Source of the DNA: Gemmatimonadaceae bacterium
GTDB lineage: Bacteria; Gemmatimonadota; Gemmatimonadetes; Gemmatimonadales; Gemmatimonadaceae
Reading direction: 5' to 3'
DNA: 64,000 bases
Assembly: GCA_025934775.1 (NCBI GenBank)
Contig: JAICWO010000008.1
Coordinates: 186,001 to 250,000 of the forward strand
The position numbers were made by a program, and so were the translations under genes. Position 1 is the stretch's first letter. Each line of letters begins with the position of its first letter. Below are positions 23,578-33,173 of the stretch, piece by piece. Under the pieces are notes generated by a model. It was given only the letters and a program-made list of their open reading frames with translations, had not been told where the DNA came from and made no database searches.

Positions 23578-25689
23578 CTACTCTGACGACGAGCTTCGCA
23601 TCCGAAGGATCGGAAGCAAACTGTTATAGTCGTCCGTCCAGAGACGTAATCCAGTTGGTATCGTGACCGGCTTCGCGACTGACCGAACCCCGGGCTGCGC
23701 GAAAAATCCCCCGTCGTCGGCGAGCAGTACCCAGTCCGATCCGAACAGATCGAGCGCGTCATCGTCCTCGGTGGTGACGAGCCGCGCGTTCATCCCCGCG
23801 TTCGCGGCCAGCTCGCCGACGACCGGGGGCAGATCGAGATATCGGTTCGAGACGTGAAAGGCGACGATGCCGCCCGCGCGCAGGTGCCGGCGATAGAGCG
23901 CGAGCGCTTCGCTCGTGATGAGATGGACGGGGATGGCGTCGCCCGAGAACGCGTCCACCGCGATCACGTCGAAGCGCTGCGGCGGCTCGTGCTCGAGCGA
24001 CAATCGTGCGTCGCCGGGAACGACGCGAACGCTCGCGCCGCGCGCGACCGCGTCCTGCAAATAGGAGAAGTAGCGGCGCGCGGTCGGCTCGACGGCGGGA
24101 TTGATGTCGTAGAACTGGAGCGTGTCGCCGGCTCGGCCGTACGCGGCGAGCGTGCCGGTCCCGAGGCCGATCACACCGATTCGCCGCGGCCGATCGCCGC
24201 AGCAGTGGTCGATCGCGAGGCCGATTCCCGACGGGTGCCCGTAGTACGTGGTCGGCGCGTGTTGCAGGGCGGCGCGGAAGACCTGTTGTCCGTGCTCGAT
24301 GATTCCATTGTAGAGGGTGCGGACCGGCGCGCGATACGAGCGATCGTAGTACTGCGTGACGTGCAGCGTCCCGTAGAAATTCCGCTCGCGCGCGATCGCG
24401 TCGTGGCGGTCCTCGCGCACCTCGCCCACGATGAGCGCGGCGAGCACCACCGCGGCCGCCGCCCAGAAGTCGCGCGCGATCCATCCCAGGTCCCAGGTCG
24501 CCACCAGCGCGAGGACGGCGGCCAGACAGAGGCCGAACGCGAGCTCGTACGTCCCGGTGAGCACCGCGGGCGCGACTACGCCCACGATCGTGGCGCCGAT
24601 CGCGCCGCCGGCGGCGAGACAGAAATAGAACGTGGTGAGCCGCGCCGGCGCGGGACGCGTTCGATGGAGCTCGGAGTGGCAGAATGTACAGATTGCGAAT
24701 AACGAAACGCAAAAGACGGTCACGACGCGCGGCACCGACATGAACAGATCACCCTTGTACAGCACCCACCCCACCGCCGCGAGTCCGGCGGCGACGAGCG
24801 CGATCGTCAGCCACCGCGGGCGCCACCGTTCGTTGCCGAACGCCACCACGAAGCTGAGCAGGTACGCGATCAGCGGAACGATCCAGAGCAGCGGGATGGT
24901 CGCGACATTCTGGCTCAGGTGGATCGTGACCGCCGAGAGAAGGAGTGAGCCGCACGCGGCGAGCGAGATCCAGAGCGTACGCCGCGCGGCGGACACGTCG
25001 CGCATGTCCGCCGTCGCGGCCGGAAGCGCAGCGTCACCCGGATCCTCGTGCGCCGCCGCGCGGAGCACGCCGCGCACGATCGTCGATATCACGACGGCGA
25101 GCAGGACGACGCCAATCGCCAGCGTCGCTTCCTGCGCGCGCAGCGGAAGTCGCGGCTCGACGAGCCACGGATACAGCACGAGCGCGAGCAGCGATCCAAT
25201 GTTCGACACCGCGTACAGTCGATACGGATGTGCCGTTCCGCTCGACGTTGCGCTCGATGTTGCACTCGTGCACGCATACCACGCCTGCAAGAGCGAGCTG
25301 GTCGCCGACAGCGTGACGAACGGCACGCCGATGGTGATCGTGAGCAGCCAGAGCACGCTCGCCACGGGATGCAGCGGGGTGGCCCGCAGTGGCACGCCGA
25401 GCGCCATCGCGAGCTGCGCCACGGAGAGCACGAGCAGCGCGGCGTACGTGGCGGCCTGTCCGCGGCGCGATGCGCGCGTCACGAGCCAATGCGCGATCAG
25501 ATACCCGAGCAGCAGCGCGATCTGAAAGAAAGCGAGGCAGGCGGTCCACACCGCGGCCGAGCCGCCGAGGAGCGGCAGCAGCCGCTTGCCGGCAATCGGC
25601 TCCATGAGAAAGAGAAGCCCGCTGCTCAGGAAGATCGCCGCGGCGTAGCGCGGGGCGCGATTGGGCGTGGTCGGGAGCGCTGTCGACAC
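23578..25689 (-). CDS. Polytopic membrane protein with spermidine-synthase-like C-terminal domain
   Basis: A 703-residue protein. Residues about 10-430 carry some ten or more membrane helices (AAAIFLSSGLLFLMEPIAGK is the first, typical of fused spermine/spermidine synthases). The last 240 residues form a cytosolic aminopropyltransferase-like Rossmann domain with IGVIGLGTGTLAAYGR and DVIAVDAFSGDAIPVHL. Such fused proteins are common but their substrate is unproven, so polyamine synthesis should not be assumed. The GTG at 25689 is taken as start because it precedes the first helix; the frame continues upstream into the regulator's spacer. It lies upstream of kaiC on the same strand, 128 bases apart. 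Confidence 0.82.
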   Translation of the reverse strand: MSTALPTTPNRAPRYAAAIFLSSGLLFLMEPIAGKRLLPLLGGSAAVWTACLAFFQIALLLGYLIAHWLVTRASRRGQAATYAALLVLSVAQLAMALGVPLRATPLHPVASVLWLLTITIGVPFVTLSATSSLLQAWYACTSATSSATSSGTAHPYRLYAVSNIGSLLALVLYPWLVEPRLPLRAQEATLAIGVVLLAVVISTIVRGVLRAAAHEDPGDAALPAATADMRDVSAARRTLWISLAACGSLLLSAVTIHLSQNVATIPLLWIVPLIAYLLSFVVAFGNERWRPRWLTIALVAAGLAAVGWVLYKGDLFMSVPRVVTVFCVSLFAICTFCHSELHRTRPAPARLTTFYFCLAAGGAIGATIVGVVAPAVLTGTYELAFGLCLAAVLALVATWDLGWIARDFWAAAAVVLAALIVGEVREDRHDAIARERNFYGTLHVTQYYDRSYRAPVRTLYNGIIEHGQQVFRAALQHAPTTYYGHPSGIGLAIDHCCGDRPRRIGVIGLGTGTLAAYGRAGDTLQFYDINPAVEPTARRYFSYLQDAVARGASVRVVPGDARLSLEHEPPQRFDVIAVDAFSGDAIPVHLITSEALALYRRHLRAGGIVAFHVSNRYLDLPPVVGELAANAGMNARLVTTEDDDALDLFGSDWVLLADDGGFFAQPGVRSVAKPVTIPTGLRLWTDDYNSLLPILRMRSSSSE

Positions 25690-25762
25690 GCGGGGAACAC
25701 TATCCGCCGCGGCCGTTCGGGTCCAGCTTGCCTTGCATTCTGTGACTTGGCATATTTTCCGT

Positions 25763-26236
25763 ATGATCGACGAAATTGACGCCAAATTACTGAACATCCT
25801 TCAGCGGGACGGCCGCACGCCGAACGTCGAGCTCGCCCGCCAGGTGGGACTCGCGCCGTCGGCGGTGCTCGAGCGCGTCCGCAAGCTCGAGGAGCGCGGC
25901 GTGCTCCGCGGGTACACGGCGCTCGTGGACTACGCGGCGGTCGGTGTCGGACTGCTGGCGTTCGTCCTCGTGCGCTCGACCGAACCCACCGGCACCGATC
26001 ACGTGGCGAAGCTCATCGCCAAGGCGCCTGAGGTGCTCGAGGTGCACAACGTCGCCGGCGACGACTGCTACGTCGTGAAAGTCCGCGCGCGCGATACCAA
26101 AGACCTGAGTCGCATCCTCAAGAAACGCTTCGGCGCCGCGAAGGCGGTGCGCAGCACGCGAACGATCATCGCGCTCGACACCATCAAGGAAAGCACGATC
26201 GTCCCGGTCTCGGCGGAGCAGTCCGATGACACGTGA
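25763..26236 (+). CDS. Lrp/AsnC-family transcriptional regulator
   Basis: A 157-residue regulator starting MIDEIDAKLLNILQRDGRTP. The N-terminal helix-turn-helix (VELARQVGLAPSAVLERVRKLEERG) is followed by the RAM/ACT-like ligand domain (residues about 65-145). It usually forms octamers that respond to amino acids. It overlaps the start of an EamA exporter gene by 11 bases. It probably senses an amino acid and controls that exporter, as LysE/EamA-linked Lrp proteins do (inference). Confidence 0.9.
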   Translation: MIDEIDAKLLNILQRDGRTPNVELARQVGLAPSAVLERVRKLEERGVLRGYTALVDYAAVGVGLLAFVLVRSTEPTGTDHVAKLIAKAPEVLEVHNVAGDDCYVVKVRARDTKDLSRILKKRFGAAKAVRSTRTIIALDTIKESTIVPVSAEQSDDT

Positions 26237-27215
26237 CGGCCGCCATCCGGCCGCGCTTCGCATCATCCTGGCGTTCGCCGCGGTCTACATCATTTGGGGC
26301 TCGACCTATCTCGCGATCCGATTCGCGGTGGCGACGCTGCCGCCGTTCCTCATGGCCGGGGTGCGCTTCGCGATGGCGGGCGCCGTGCTCAGCGCGGTTG
26401 CGATCGCGCGCGGCGCGGCACGGCCCACGAAAGCAAACTGGATCGCGGTAGCGATCGTCGGCCTGCTGCTCTTCCCCGCCGGCAATGGCGTGGTGGTCTG
26501 GTCGGAAACCCGCGTCGATTCGGGCCTGGCCGCGCTGCTCGTCGCGACCGAGCCGTTCTGGATCGTGCTGATGGCCTGGATGCGCGACGGACGGAGCGCG
26601 CGTCCGCGCATGCTCTCGATCGCGGGGATCACCGCGGGCTTCGTCGGCCTCGTCGTGCTCGTGGGACCGAGCAGTCTCTCGGGATCGCACAGTATCGATC
26701 ACACCGCGGTGCTCGCGCTCCTGTGCGCGGCGTGCGCGTGGGCGCTCGGATCGGTCTACGCGCAGCGCGCGCCGCTGCCAGGGGCGCCGCTCCTGGCCGC
26801 CGGCCTCGAAATGATCATCGGTGGCGCGGCGCTCATCGTCATCGGCGCCGCGACGGGCGAAGCGACACACCTCGACATCGCCGGCGTGAGCCCGCGCTCG
26901 GTGCTCGCGTTCTTCTATCTTGTCGTCTTCGGCTCGCTGGTCGGCTTCACGGCGTATAGCTGGCTCGTCGGCACGGTCGCCCCGGCGCGGCTATCCACAT
27001 ACGCGTATGTCAATCCTGTGATTGCCGTTTTCCTCGGCTGGGCGTTCGCGGGCGAGGCGATCACGTCGCGCATCGCGATCGCCGCGGCGATCATCGTCGG
27101 CGCGGTCGTGCTGATCACGCTCGATCAGAGTCGCGGCCCGGCGCGGAGCACTCCGGCAGCTCGCCCAGCGCCCGCTCCAGTTCCCGCACCAGCACGTCGG
27201 CGTCGCGCATCGTGA
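26226..27215 (+). CDS. EamA/DMT-family transporter (RhaT/YdcZ type), probable metabolite exporter
   Basis: A 329-residue inner-membrane protein with ten predicted helices in two EamA repeats. The first opens with IILAFAAVYIIWGSTYLAIR and the second begins near HTAVLALLCAACAWALGSVY. The C-terminus is a Pro/Ala/Arg tail after ITLDQSRGP. That tail overlaps, tail to tail, about 100 bases of the opposite-strand fusion gene, which explains its odd composition. It is translationally coupled to the Lrp-type regulator. Amino acids or their analogues are likely cargo. Confidence 0.9.
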   Translation: MTRDGRHPAALRIILAFAAVYIIWGSTYLAIRFAVATLPPFLMAGVRFAMAGAVLSAVAIARGAARPTKANWIAVAIVGLLLFPAGNGVVVWSETRVDSGLAALLVATEPFWIVLMAWMRDGRSARPRMLSIAGITAGFVGLVVLVGPSSLSGSHSIDHTAVLALLCAACAWALGSVYAQRAPLPGAPLLAAGLEMIIGGAALIVIGAATGEATHLDIAGVSPRSVLAFFYLVVFGSLVGFTAYSWLVGTVAPARLSTYAYVNPVIAVFLGWAFAGEAITSRIAIAAAIIVGAVVLITLDQSRGPARSTPAARPAPAPVPAPARRRRAS

Positions 27216-30204
27216 ACGGCATCGGCGGCCGGATCTTCACGACGTTGTGATGCGGCCCGTCGGTGCCGAGCAGCACACCGCGCTCGCGCATCCGATTCGC
27301 CACGTACGACGCTTCGGCGCCGGCAGGCTCCAGTGTCTCGCGATCGCGCACGAGCTCGACGCCTAGGAACAAGCCCGACCCGCGCACATCGCCGACGACG
27401 GTGTAGCGCTCGGCGAGCGGTCGGAGCCGCGCGAGCAGGTACTCGCCCACCTCGCGCGCGTGCTTCTGGAGTTCTTCGTCGCGGATCACGTCGAGCACGG
27501 CGAGGCCGATCGCGCACGATACCGTGTTGCCGCCAAAGGTACTGAAGTACTCCATACCGTTGTCGAACGCATCGGCGATCTCGTGGGTGGTCGCGACGGC
27601 GCCGATCGGGTGCCCGTTGCCGAGCGGCTTGCCCATGACGACGATGTCGGGCACCACCCCCTGATCCTCGAACGCCCAGAAGCTGGTGCCCATGCGCCCG
27701 AGCCCGGTCTGCACCTCGTCCGCGACGCAGACGCCGCCGGTCATACGTATATACTCATATACGTTCGATAAATAACCGTTCGGAAGCACGATCTGCCCGC
27801 CGACGCTGGGGCACGTCTCGGCGATGAACGCGCCGGGCGGGCCGCCCTCGCGCTCCATCGCGCGCGCGAGCTCGCCAACCTGCTCGGCGTACTTCGCGCC
27901 GGCCTCGGGATCGCCGCGCTTGTGCGGGCCGCGGTAGTCGTCCGGCAACGGCGCGATGCGCACCCAATGGGGCGCGCCGCCCCCGCCCGGGCCCGCGTGC
28001 TTGTACGGGCTGATGTCGATCAACGACGTCGTGTTGCCGTGATACGCCGCCTCGAGCACGATCGTCTCGCGGCGGCCGGTGTACGCGCGCGCCAAGCGAA
28101 GCGCGAGCTCGTTGGCCTCGCTCGCCGAGCTCACGAAATAGCACACGTCGAGCGGGCGCGGCAGCGTCGCGGAGAGCCGCGCCGCGTATTCGGCGAGCAG
28201 ATCGTTCAGATAGCGCGTGTTGGTGTTGAGCACTCGCATCTGCGCGGCCGCCGCGTCGACGACGCGCGGGTGGCAGTGTCCAACGTGCGGCACGTTGTTG
28301 TACGCGTCGACGTACAGTCGTCCTTCGTCGTCGTAGAGATACTGCATCCAGCCGCGCACGATCTTGACCGGCTCGCGATACGCGATGCTCAGATTGCCGC
28401 CGATGTGCTCGCGGCGCATCGCCAGCGTCCGTGATCGAGGAGTCGATGCCGCCGCGATTCCCGGTGCGCCAACGAGCAGGTTGGGATCTGGACAGAGCGC
28501 CGTCCACACCGTGCGTTGGCTCGGGCGCGCCACGCCCGGGAAGTCCGTTCCGAGCTCAAGTAGATCGACGATGATCTGGAGATGCAGATGCGGCGTCCAG
28601 CCGCCGTTCTCCGCGGGGACACCCAGCGTCGCGAACTCCTCGCCGGCGCGTACCGATTGGCCCACGGCGACGCGGTCGAGCGATGCGCGACTCAGGTGTC
28701 CGTACAACGTGAAGAACTCCGCGCCGTCGTTCGTCTCGTGGCGGAGAATGATCACGGCGCCGTAATCCTGCGGCGCGTCGTTGTTCGCGCACGCGTGCAC
28801 CACGCCGTCGAGCGGCGCGCGGACCGCGGTACCTGCTTCCGCGAACAAGTCGAGACCGATGTGAATCGTACGGTGCTCGTCGTTCGCTCCCGGACCGCCG
28901 GCGAATGCCGGCGCAACGTACAGGAGACGCGGCTCGTCATAACGGCCGACCGCCACGTTGGCGTTCGCGTTCCGCATTGCCGAGAACACGCGCTCGGTGA
29001 GATGCGGCTCGTCGTTGAGAGTCAGGTCGCCGGAAATGAGCGGACTCGCGACGCTGAGATCGAGGACGAGCGGCGGCGCCGTCCGCAGATCCACGCCGAG
29101 CACGGGTGCGAACGCCGGCTGCGCGCGCAGATGTTCGACCACGCGCCGCGCGCGCGGTACGGGATCCACGTTGGCGGCTTGGCGGAACACCGCTTCGCCG
29201 AGCGCGAACGGCGTGGACGCGAGCGCCGGCAGCAATGCGGCGATCGCCGATTGGCTGATTCCGAGATACTCATTGTCCGGCCGCTGTCGCAGTTGCTCGG
29301 CGGCGATGCACGCACTCGCGCACAACCGCAGCGAGACGAGGCCGAAGACCGCGCCGAGCTCCGCATCGCCGAGCACACGTTCGTCGGAGTAGCCGCGCAC
29401 GACCTGTGCGGCATCGCCGAGCGGATCCGAGCTGCCGAGAATCACGTAGGCGATCGCGATCGCGAGGTCGCCGACTCGGTAGGTCCACGTCATGTCGCCG
29501 AAGTCGACGATGCCGCTCACCGCCTGCGCGTTCTGATCGACCGCACCGCCCGCGGCGACCAGAACATTGTGATCGTTCAAGTCGCCGTGGATCGCGGTGA
29601 GCGGGAGCCTGGCGAGCAGCGGCGCCGCGTACCGGTCAAACCGCGAGGCGAGCCGGTCGATGGTACGGCGCAGGTCGGCGTCAGCGAGCGCGGGGAGATG
29701 GCCATCGACCATCGCGCGTGCGCGCGCCAGGTCCCAATAGAAATCACGATGGATCGCCGGATGATCGAAGCCGCCGAGCGCGGTGGTCAGCGCCGCGGTC
29801 TTGCGGCCGAGGTCGAGCAGGAGATCGCTCGAGCGCCGGCGTGCCTCCGCCATTCGAATCCCGGCGAGATGCGTGATGCCCCAGATCATGTGTCGCGAAC
29901 CATCGGGTGCATCGATGCCTGCGAGCGTCGACCCGTCGCGCATCGCGAGCACGCGCGGTGTCACCGCGAGGCGCTTCGCCACGTGCGCGAGCGCCTTCTG
30001 CTGCGCCTCGAGCATCGCCCGATCTTCCGCGCCGTTGGCGATCTTGAGCACCATGCGCTCGCCGCCATCAGCCGTGATCAGAAAATTCTGATCGCGCTCG
30101 CTCGGCAGCGGCTCGGCGGTGCCGCGGATCGCGAAATATTCTTCCGCCAGCTCGGCGGCCTGCGCGGCGGACAGGCGGGGCGCGGCCGTCATCGTCTCGG
30201 TCAT
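27115..30204 (-). CDS. APH-kinase / M23-peptidase-like / class III aminotransferase triple fusion
   Basis: A 1,029-residue three-part protein. Residues about 25-330 form an aminoglycoside-phosphotransferase-like kinase with catalytic HGDLNDHNV near 206 and IVDFGDMTW. Residues about 420-560 form an M23/LytM-like domain with HIGLDLF near 451 and a second zinc pair at HLHLQI near 541. Residues about 590-1020 form a class III PLP aminotransferase with the lysine in [16 protein letters not shown] near 858. Similar fusions occur in scattered bacteria and resemble phospholyases of the AGXT2L family plus kinase. A phosphorylate-then-eliminate reaction on an amino alcohol is plausible but unproven. 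ATG 30192 is an alternative start. Confidence 0.88.
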   Translation of the reverse strand: MTETMTAAPRLSAAQAAELAEEYFAIRGTAEPLPSERDQNFLITADGGERMVLKIANGAEDRAMLEAQQKALAHVAKRLAVTPRVLAMRDGSTLAGIDAPDGSRHMIWGITHLAGIRMAEARRRSSDLLLDLGRKTAALTTALGGFDHPAIHRDFYWDLARARAMVDGHLPALADADLRRTIDRLASRFDRYAAPLLARLPLTAIHGDLNDHNVLVAAGGAVDQNAQAVSGIVDFGDMTWTYRVGDLAIAIAYVILGSSDPLGDAAQVVRGYSDERVLGDAELGAVFGLVSLRLCASACIAAEQLRQRPDNEYLGISQSAIAALLPALASTPFALGEAVFRQAANVDPVPRARRVVEHLRAQPAFAPVLGVDLRTAPPLVLDLSVASPLISGDLTLNDEPHLTERVFSAMRNANANVAVGRYDEPRLLYVAPAFAGGPGANDEHRTIHIGLDLFAEAGTAVRAPLDGVVHACANNDAPQDYGAVIILRHETNDGAEFFTLYGHLSRASLDRVAVGQSVRAGEEFATLGVPAENGGWTPHLHLQIIVDLLELGTDFPGVARPSQRTVWTALCPDPNLLVGAPGIAAASTPRSRTLAMRREHIGGNLSIAYREPVKIVRGWMQYLYDDEGRLYVDAYNNVPHVGHCHPRVVDAAAAQMRVLNTNTRYLNDLLAEYAARLSATLPRPLDVCYFVSSASEANELALRLARAYTGRRETIVLEAAYHGNTTSLIDISPYKHAGPGGGGAPHWVRIAPLPDDYRGPHKRGDPEAGAKYAEQVGELARAMEREGGPPGAFIAETCPSVGGQIVLPNGYLSNVYEYIRMTGGVCVADEVQTGLGRMGTSFWAFEDQGVVPDIVVMGKPLGNGHPIGAVATTHEIADAFDNGMEYFSTFGGNTVSCAIGLAVLDVIRDEELQKHAREVGEYLLARLRPLAERYTVVGDVRGSGLFLGVELVRDRETLEPAGAEASYVANRMRERGVLLGTDGPHHNVVKIRPPMPFTMRDADVLVRELERALGELPECSAPGRDSDRA

Positions 30205-30210
30205 GCGCGA

Positions 30211-30771
30211 TCAGCGCGGCTCGCCGCGAACTTCCTTCGGAATGCGGCCTTCGGCCACGGCGCGCCAGCGATCGCCGCTCCCCACGATCTTGTACGCGCG
30301 CTCGAAGCGCAGCGTCTCGGAGATTCCGGAGGCTGGGGTATCGTATTTCTGCGCATAGAGGTACACCTCGACCGTATCGCCGCCGACCTTGAAGACCGGC
30401 GAGAAGCGCACGACATACCCGGGGAGGTCGGCTTTGCAGTGCACGGTGCCGCGCACGCCCGTGAGCGGCGGTTCACACGTGCCTTTCACCGCGCCGTTGC
30501 GGCGCATCGCCGTCCGGACGTCACTGGGAAGCTCACCCGCCGACGCGAGGCCGATGTCTCGCGGGAGCAATCGCCCGTCGAGGAGCAGCGAGAGTGATGG
30601 ATCGTCGATATCGAACGAGCCCCGCGCCGCGGCTTCGTAGATGCGCGCCTGCGTGGCCGCGGGCACCGATTCGACACTGAGGCCGTGGCCGCGGATGCTG
30701 GTGTCTTCCTTGGTGCACGCGGCCACCGCGATCGCGGCGAGCATGGCGATGCAGATGGTGGCGCGTCGCAT
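30211..30771 (-). CDS. Lipoprotein of unknown function
   Basis: A 186-residue protein with a lipoprotein signal peptide (MRRATICIAMLAAIAVAACTKED; lipobox VAAC). The mature part mixes helix and strand with no named domain; it has two further Cys residues (TCEPPL, VHCKAD) that could form a disulphide. It lies 6 bases upstream of the triple-fusion gene on the same strand and probably shares its transcript. Membrane-anchored in the periplasm by prediction. Confidence 0.65.
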   Translation of the reverse strand: MRRATICIAMLAAIAVAACTKEDTSIRGHGLSVESVPAATQARIYEAAARGSFDIDDPSLSLLLDGRLLPRDIGLASAGELPSDVRTAMRRNGAVKGTCEPPLTGVRGTVHCKADLPGYVVRFSPVFKVGGDTVEVYLYAQKYDTPASGISETLRFERAYKIVGSGDRWRAVAEGRIPKEVRGEPR

Positions 30772-30787
30772 ACACCAAGTTAAGACG

Positions 30788-30818
30788 AGAGCCCCTCGGA
30801 CGAAATCCGAGGGGCTCT
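30788..30818 (-). terminator. Hairpin terminator after the Asp/Arg-rich protein gene
   Basis: A 13-bp perfect stem (30788-30800 with 30806-30818, core GAGCCCCTCGGA) and a 5-base loop, located 17 bases past the stop of the minus-strand gene at 30836. The trailing sequence TCGTCTTAAC has few T residues, so termination strength is uncertain. Confidence 0.65.
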
Positions 30819-30835
30819 GGCCTGTCCGGTAGAGA

Positions 30836-31360
30836 TTATCGATCGTCGCCGTCGCGATCGCGATCGTGCTTCGACTTCTTGAATTTCATCGCGTGACCGT
30901 GGCCGCGACGCGCGTTCTGCAACCGATCGTCCGCGTCGCCGTCGTCGCGACGGCTGCGGCACACCGTCCTGAGATCGCCATCGCGATCGGTGATCCGCGA
31001 GCACTGCTGGCCGTTCGGCAGCGTGTTGCGATTCGGGTAGTACACCGTACGGCTCGGGTAGCGCGATCCATTCGGATAGACGACCTGTCCATTCGGCAAC
31101 ACGACCGCCCCGTTCGGAAGGTTGTAGCCGCCGTTCTGCCCGTAGCGGCCGTCGCGATCGTCACGATCTCCGTCGCGGTCACGATCGCGATCGTTGCGCC
31201 GATGCTGCGCCGCGATGACCTGTCCAGGCGGAACACCGCCGACTCCCAGACCACGGCCGCGATTATCGTCGCGATCGTGATCGTGGCCGCGCCCCTGCGC
31301 CATCGCCGGCATTGCGGTCGCGCATATCGCGAATGCTGCAATGAGCTCGAGTTTGCGCAT
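30836..31360 (-). CDS. Secreted Asp/Arg/Asn-rich low-complexity protein
   Basis: A 174-residue protein starting MRKLELIAAFAICATAMPAMAQ, a clear signal peptide, with a strong AGGAGG ribosome-binding site 5-10 bases upstream. The mature part is unusual: runs of alternating Asp and Arg (RNDRDRDRDGDRDDRDG) near residues 55-72, then a PNG-repeat zone (LPNGAVVLPNGQVVYPNGS), and a charged His/Lys/Asp tail. Two Cys residues flank TDRDGDLRTV. It has no recognisable domain. Possible roles are polyelectrolyte, metal or polymer binding in the periplasm; none is shown. Confidence 0.7.
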   Translation of the reverse strand: MRKLELIAAFAICATAMPAMAQGRGHDHDRDDNRGRGLGVGGVPPGQVIAAQHRRNDRDRDRDGDRDDRDGRYGQNGGYNLPNGAVVLPNGQVVYPNGSRYPSRTVYYPNRNTLPNGQQCSRITDRDGDLRTVCRSRRDDGDADDRLQNARRGHGHAMKFKKSKHDRDRDGDDR

Positions 31361-31560
31361 CAAGCCTCCTGTTGATGTACTGCATGCACGAGTGAACGCA
31401 CGCTCGGTGCCGCGTGTCGCGTCGCCCGCGCGGGAATCAAGTGCAGCACACGCAACGATTTGCTGGATTCGTGATGCGTATCACGCGCGAAAAATCGTCC
31501 ATTTCCGGTGGCAAACACGTCCATAGGCGAGGACGCTCAGGCGCGGCGGGACAACAGCCG

Positions 31561-32970
31561 TCATTCCGACGAGCGGAGCGGCGAGCTCGCGGCCCGCGGC
31601 TTCCGCCAGAACTGGTACGCGATCACGCCCAGCGCGAGAATGCCAACGCCGATGCCGGCGTTCTTCGGGTAGCGTACGATCGTCGTGAGCGACACGGCCC
31701 AACAGGCGAGCACGAAAACGCACGTCGTGATCGGATGCCACGGCACGCGCACGAGATCCCGCTCCTCGTCGGATCGCGTCGCGCGAGCCGCGCGCGCGGC
31801 GCGCGCGCGAAAGACCAGAAGCGCCGCGCCGGTGAGTCCGAAGAAGAAGACGTCGAGCGACTCGACGTAGTTTAGAATTTGATCATACTTGCCCGTGAGC
31901 GCGATCACCGCCGCCCAGACCCCCTGGAGCACGATCGCCACCACCGGAACGCGCGAGCGCGGATCGAGCTTGCCGACGACGTCGAAGAACACGCCATCGC
32001 GCGCCATCGCGTAGTACACTCGCGGCGCCGTGAGCACGCTCTGGCTCAGGAAGCCCACCGTCGAGATCGCGATGCCGAGCGCGATCAACCGTGCGCCGCG
32101 CTCGCCGAGTCCCAGACGCATCACCTCGGAGGCGGGCGTGTTCGTCGCCGCGAGCCCGTCGATTCCGAGCACGTGCTGGCAGACCCACGACACGGTGAGA
32201 TACAGGATGATCACGCCGATCACACCGATCAACAGACCGCGCGGGAGATCGCGCCGCGGATTTCGCATCTCTCCGCTGACGAAGCTCGCGGTCTGCCAGC
32301 CGCCGTACGCGAACAGCACCGGGATCATCGCCGTCGCGAGTCCGACGACTCCTCCGCTCGGCGTCGCCGGCTGCACGTGCGCCGCGCTGTGCGGCACGGT
32401 CGGCGCCATCAACCCGACGCCGATGAGCGCCGCGATCGCGGCGAGCTTGGTCAGCATCAACGCGCTCTGCACGTTGCTGCCCGCGCGAACGCCGAGGCAG
32501 TTGATCACGGTGAGCGCGCCGAGCGCGAGCGCCGCGACCGCCTGCTCGGAAAGACCGATCCCGCTCAACTCGCGGAAGTAGCGCCCGAAGATGATCGCGG
32601 CGCCCGCCATCCCGCCCGTCTGCGTCACGAGCAGCAGCGACCATCCATATAGGAATGCGACCATCGGATGGTACGCATCGCGGAGGTACGCGTACTGCCC
32701 GCCCACGTTCGGACGCAGCACCGCGAGCTCGGCATAGACGAACGCGCCGATGAGTGCGATCGCGCCGCCGATCACCCACGCGCCGAGTGCGAGCGCCGGC
32801 GTGTGCACCTGGCGCGCGACGACGCTCGGATTGACGAAGATGCCGGCGCCGATGATCCCGCCCATCACGATCATCGTCGCGTCGAACGCGCCGAGTTTGC
32901 GGGCGAGCGTCGGTTCGCCAGTCGCGACGGCGCCGTCGCCAGCCGCCTTCACCGAGGTGGGGGTATCCAT
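31561..32970 (-). CDS. APC-family amino-acid permease
   Basis: A 469-residue inner-membrane protein with about twelve helices. The first helix carries the APC signature region (ATMIVMGGIIGAGIFVNPSVV), and NVGGQYAYLRDAYHP follows helix 2. The LAT-like layout suggests amino-acid/H+ symport or exchange; specificity is not readable. The C-terminal ASSPLRSSE is encoded by sequence resembling a dispersed ATTCCGA repeat, so the natural end may have been altered. Spacer 31371-31560 (190 bases) upstream of the secreted protein holds nothing I can name. Confidence 0.9.
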   Translation of the reverse strand: MDTPTSVKAAGDGAVATGEPTLARKLGAFDATMIVMGGIIGAGIFVNPSVVARQVHTPALALGAWVIGGAIALIGAFVYAELAVLRPNVGGQYAYLRDAYHPMVAFLYGWSLLLVTQTGGMAGAAIIFGRYFRELSGIGLSEQAVAALALGALTVINCLGVRAGSNVQSALMLTKLAAIAALIGVGLMAPTVPHSAAHVQPATPSGGVVGLATAMIPVLFAYGGWQTASFVSGEMRNPRRDLPRGLLIGVIGVIILYLTVSWVCQHVLGIDGLAATNTPASEVMRLGLGERGARLIALGIAISTVGFLSQSVLTAPRVYYAMARDGVFFDVVGKLDPRSRVPVVAIVLQGVWAAVIALTGKYDQILNYVESLDVFFFGLTGAALLVFRARAARAARATRSDEERDLVRVPWHPITTCVFVLACWAVSLTTIVRYPKNAGIGVGILALGVIAYQFWRKPRAASSPLRSSE

Positions 32971-33173
32971 GCCGGCGGGACGTTACCCGCCGAATCCGCC
33001 TCGGTCAACTCGCGCGTCCGCGGGGTCACGGCGTAGCTGACGACGCCGTGGATGCTGAGGAGCGCGAGCGCGCGCGCCGACCGGCTGGCCTGTCCCCGTG
33101 CCGGCAGCGACATTCGCTCGAGACGGGGGCCGAGCGAACGCTTTCGCCGATCCGTGCATCTAACCGGCATCAC

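Noticed and set aside
23430-23762. Possible 110-residue minus-strand gene between kaiC and the spermidine-synthase-like gene
   Set aside because: It overlaps both neighbours, has Ser/Arg-rich random composition and no recognisable domain or start signal.
31371-31560. Possible short gene or RNA in the spacer before the permease stop
   Set aside because: No frame with protein-like composition, no stable hairpin with a T run and no tRNA-like cloverleaf was seen.
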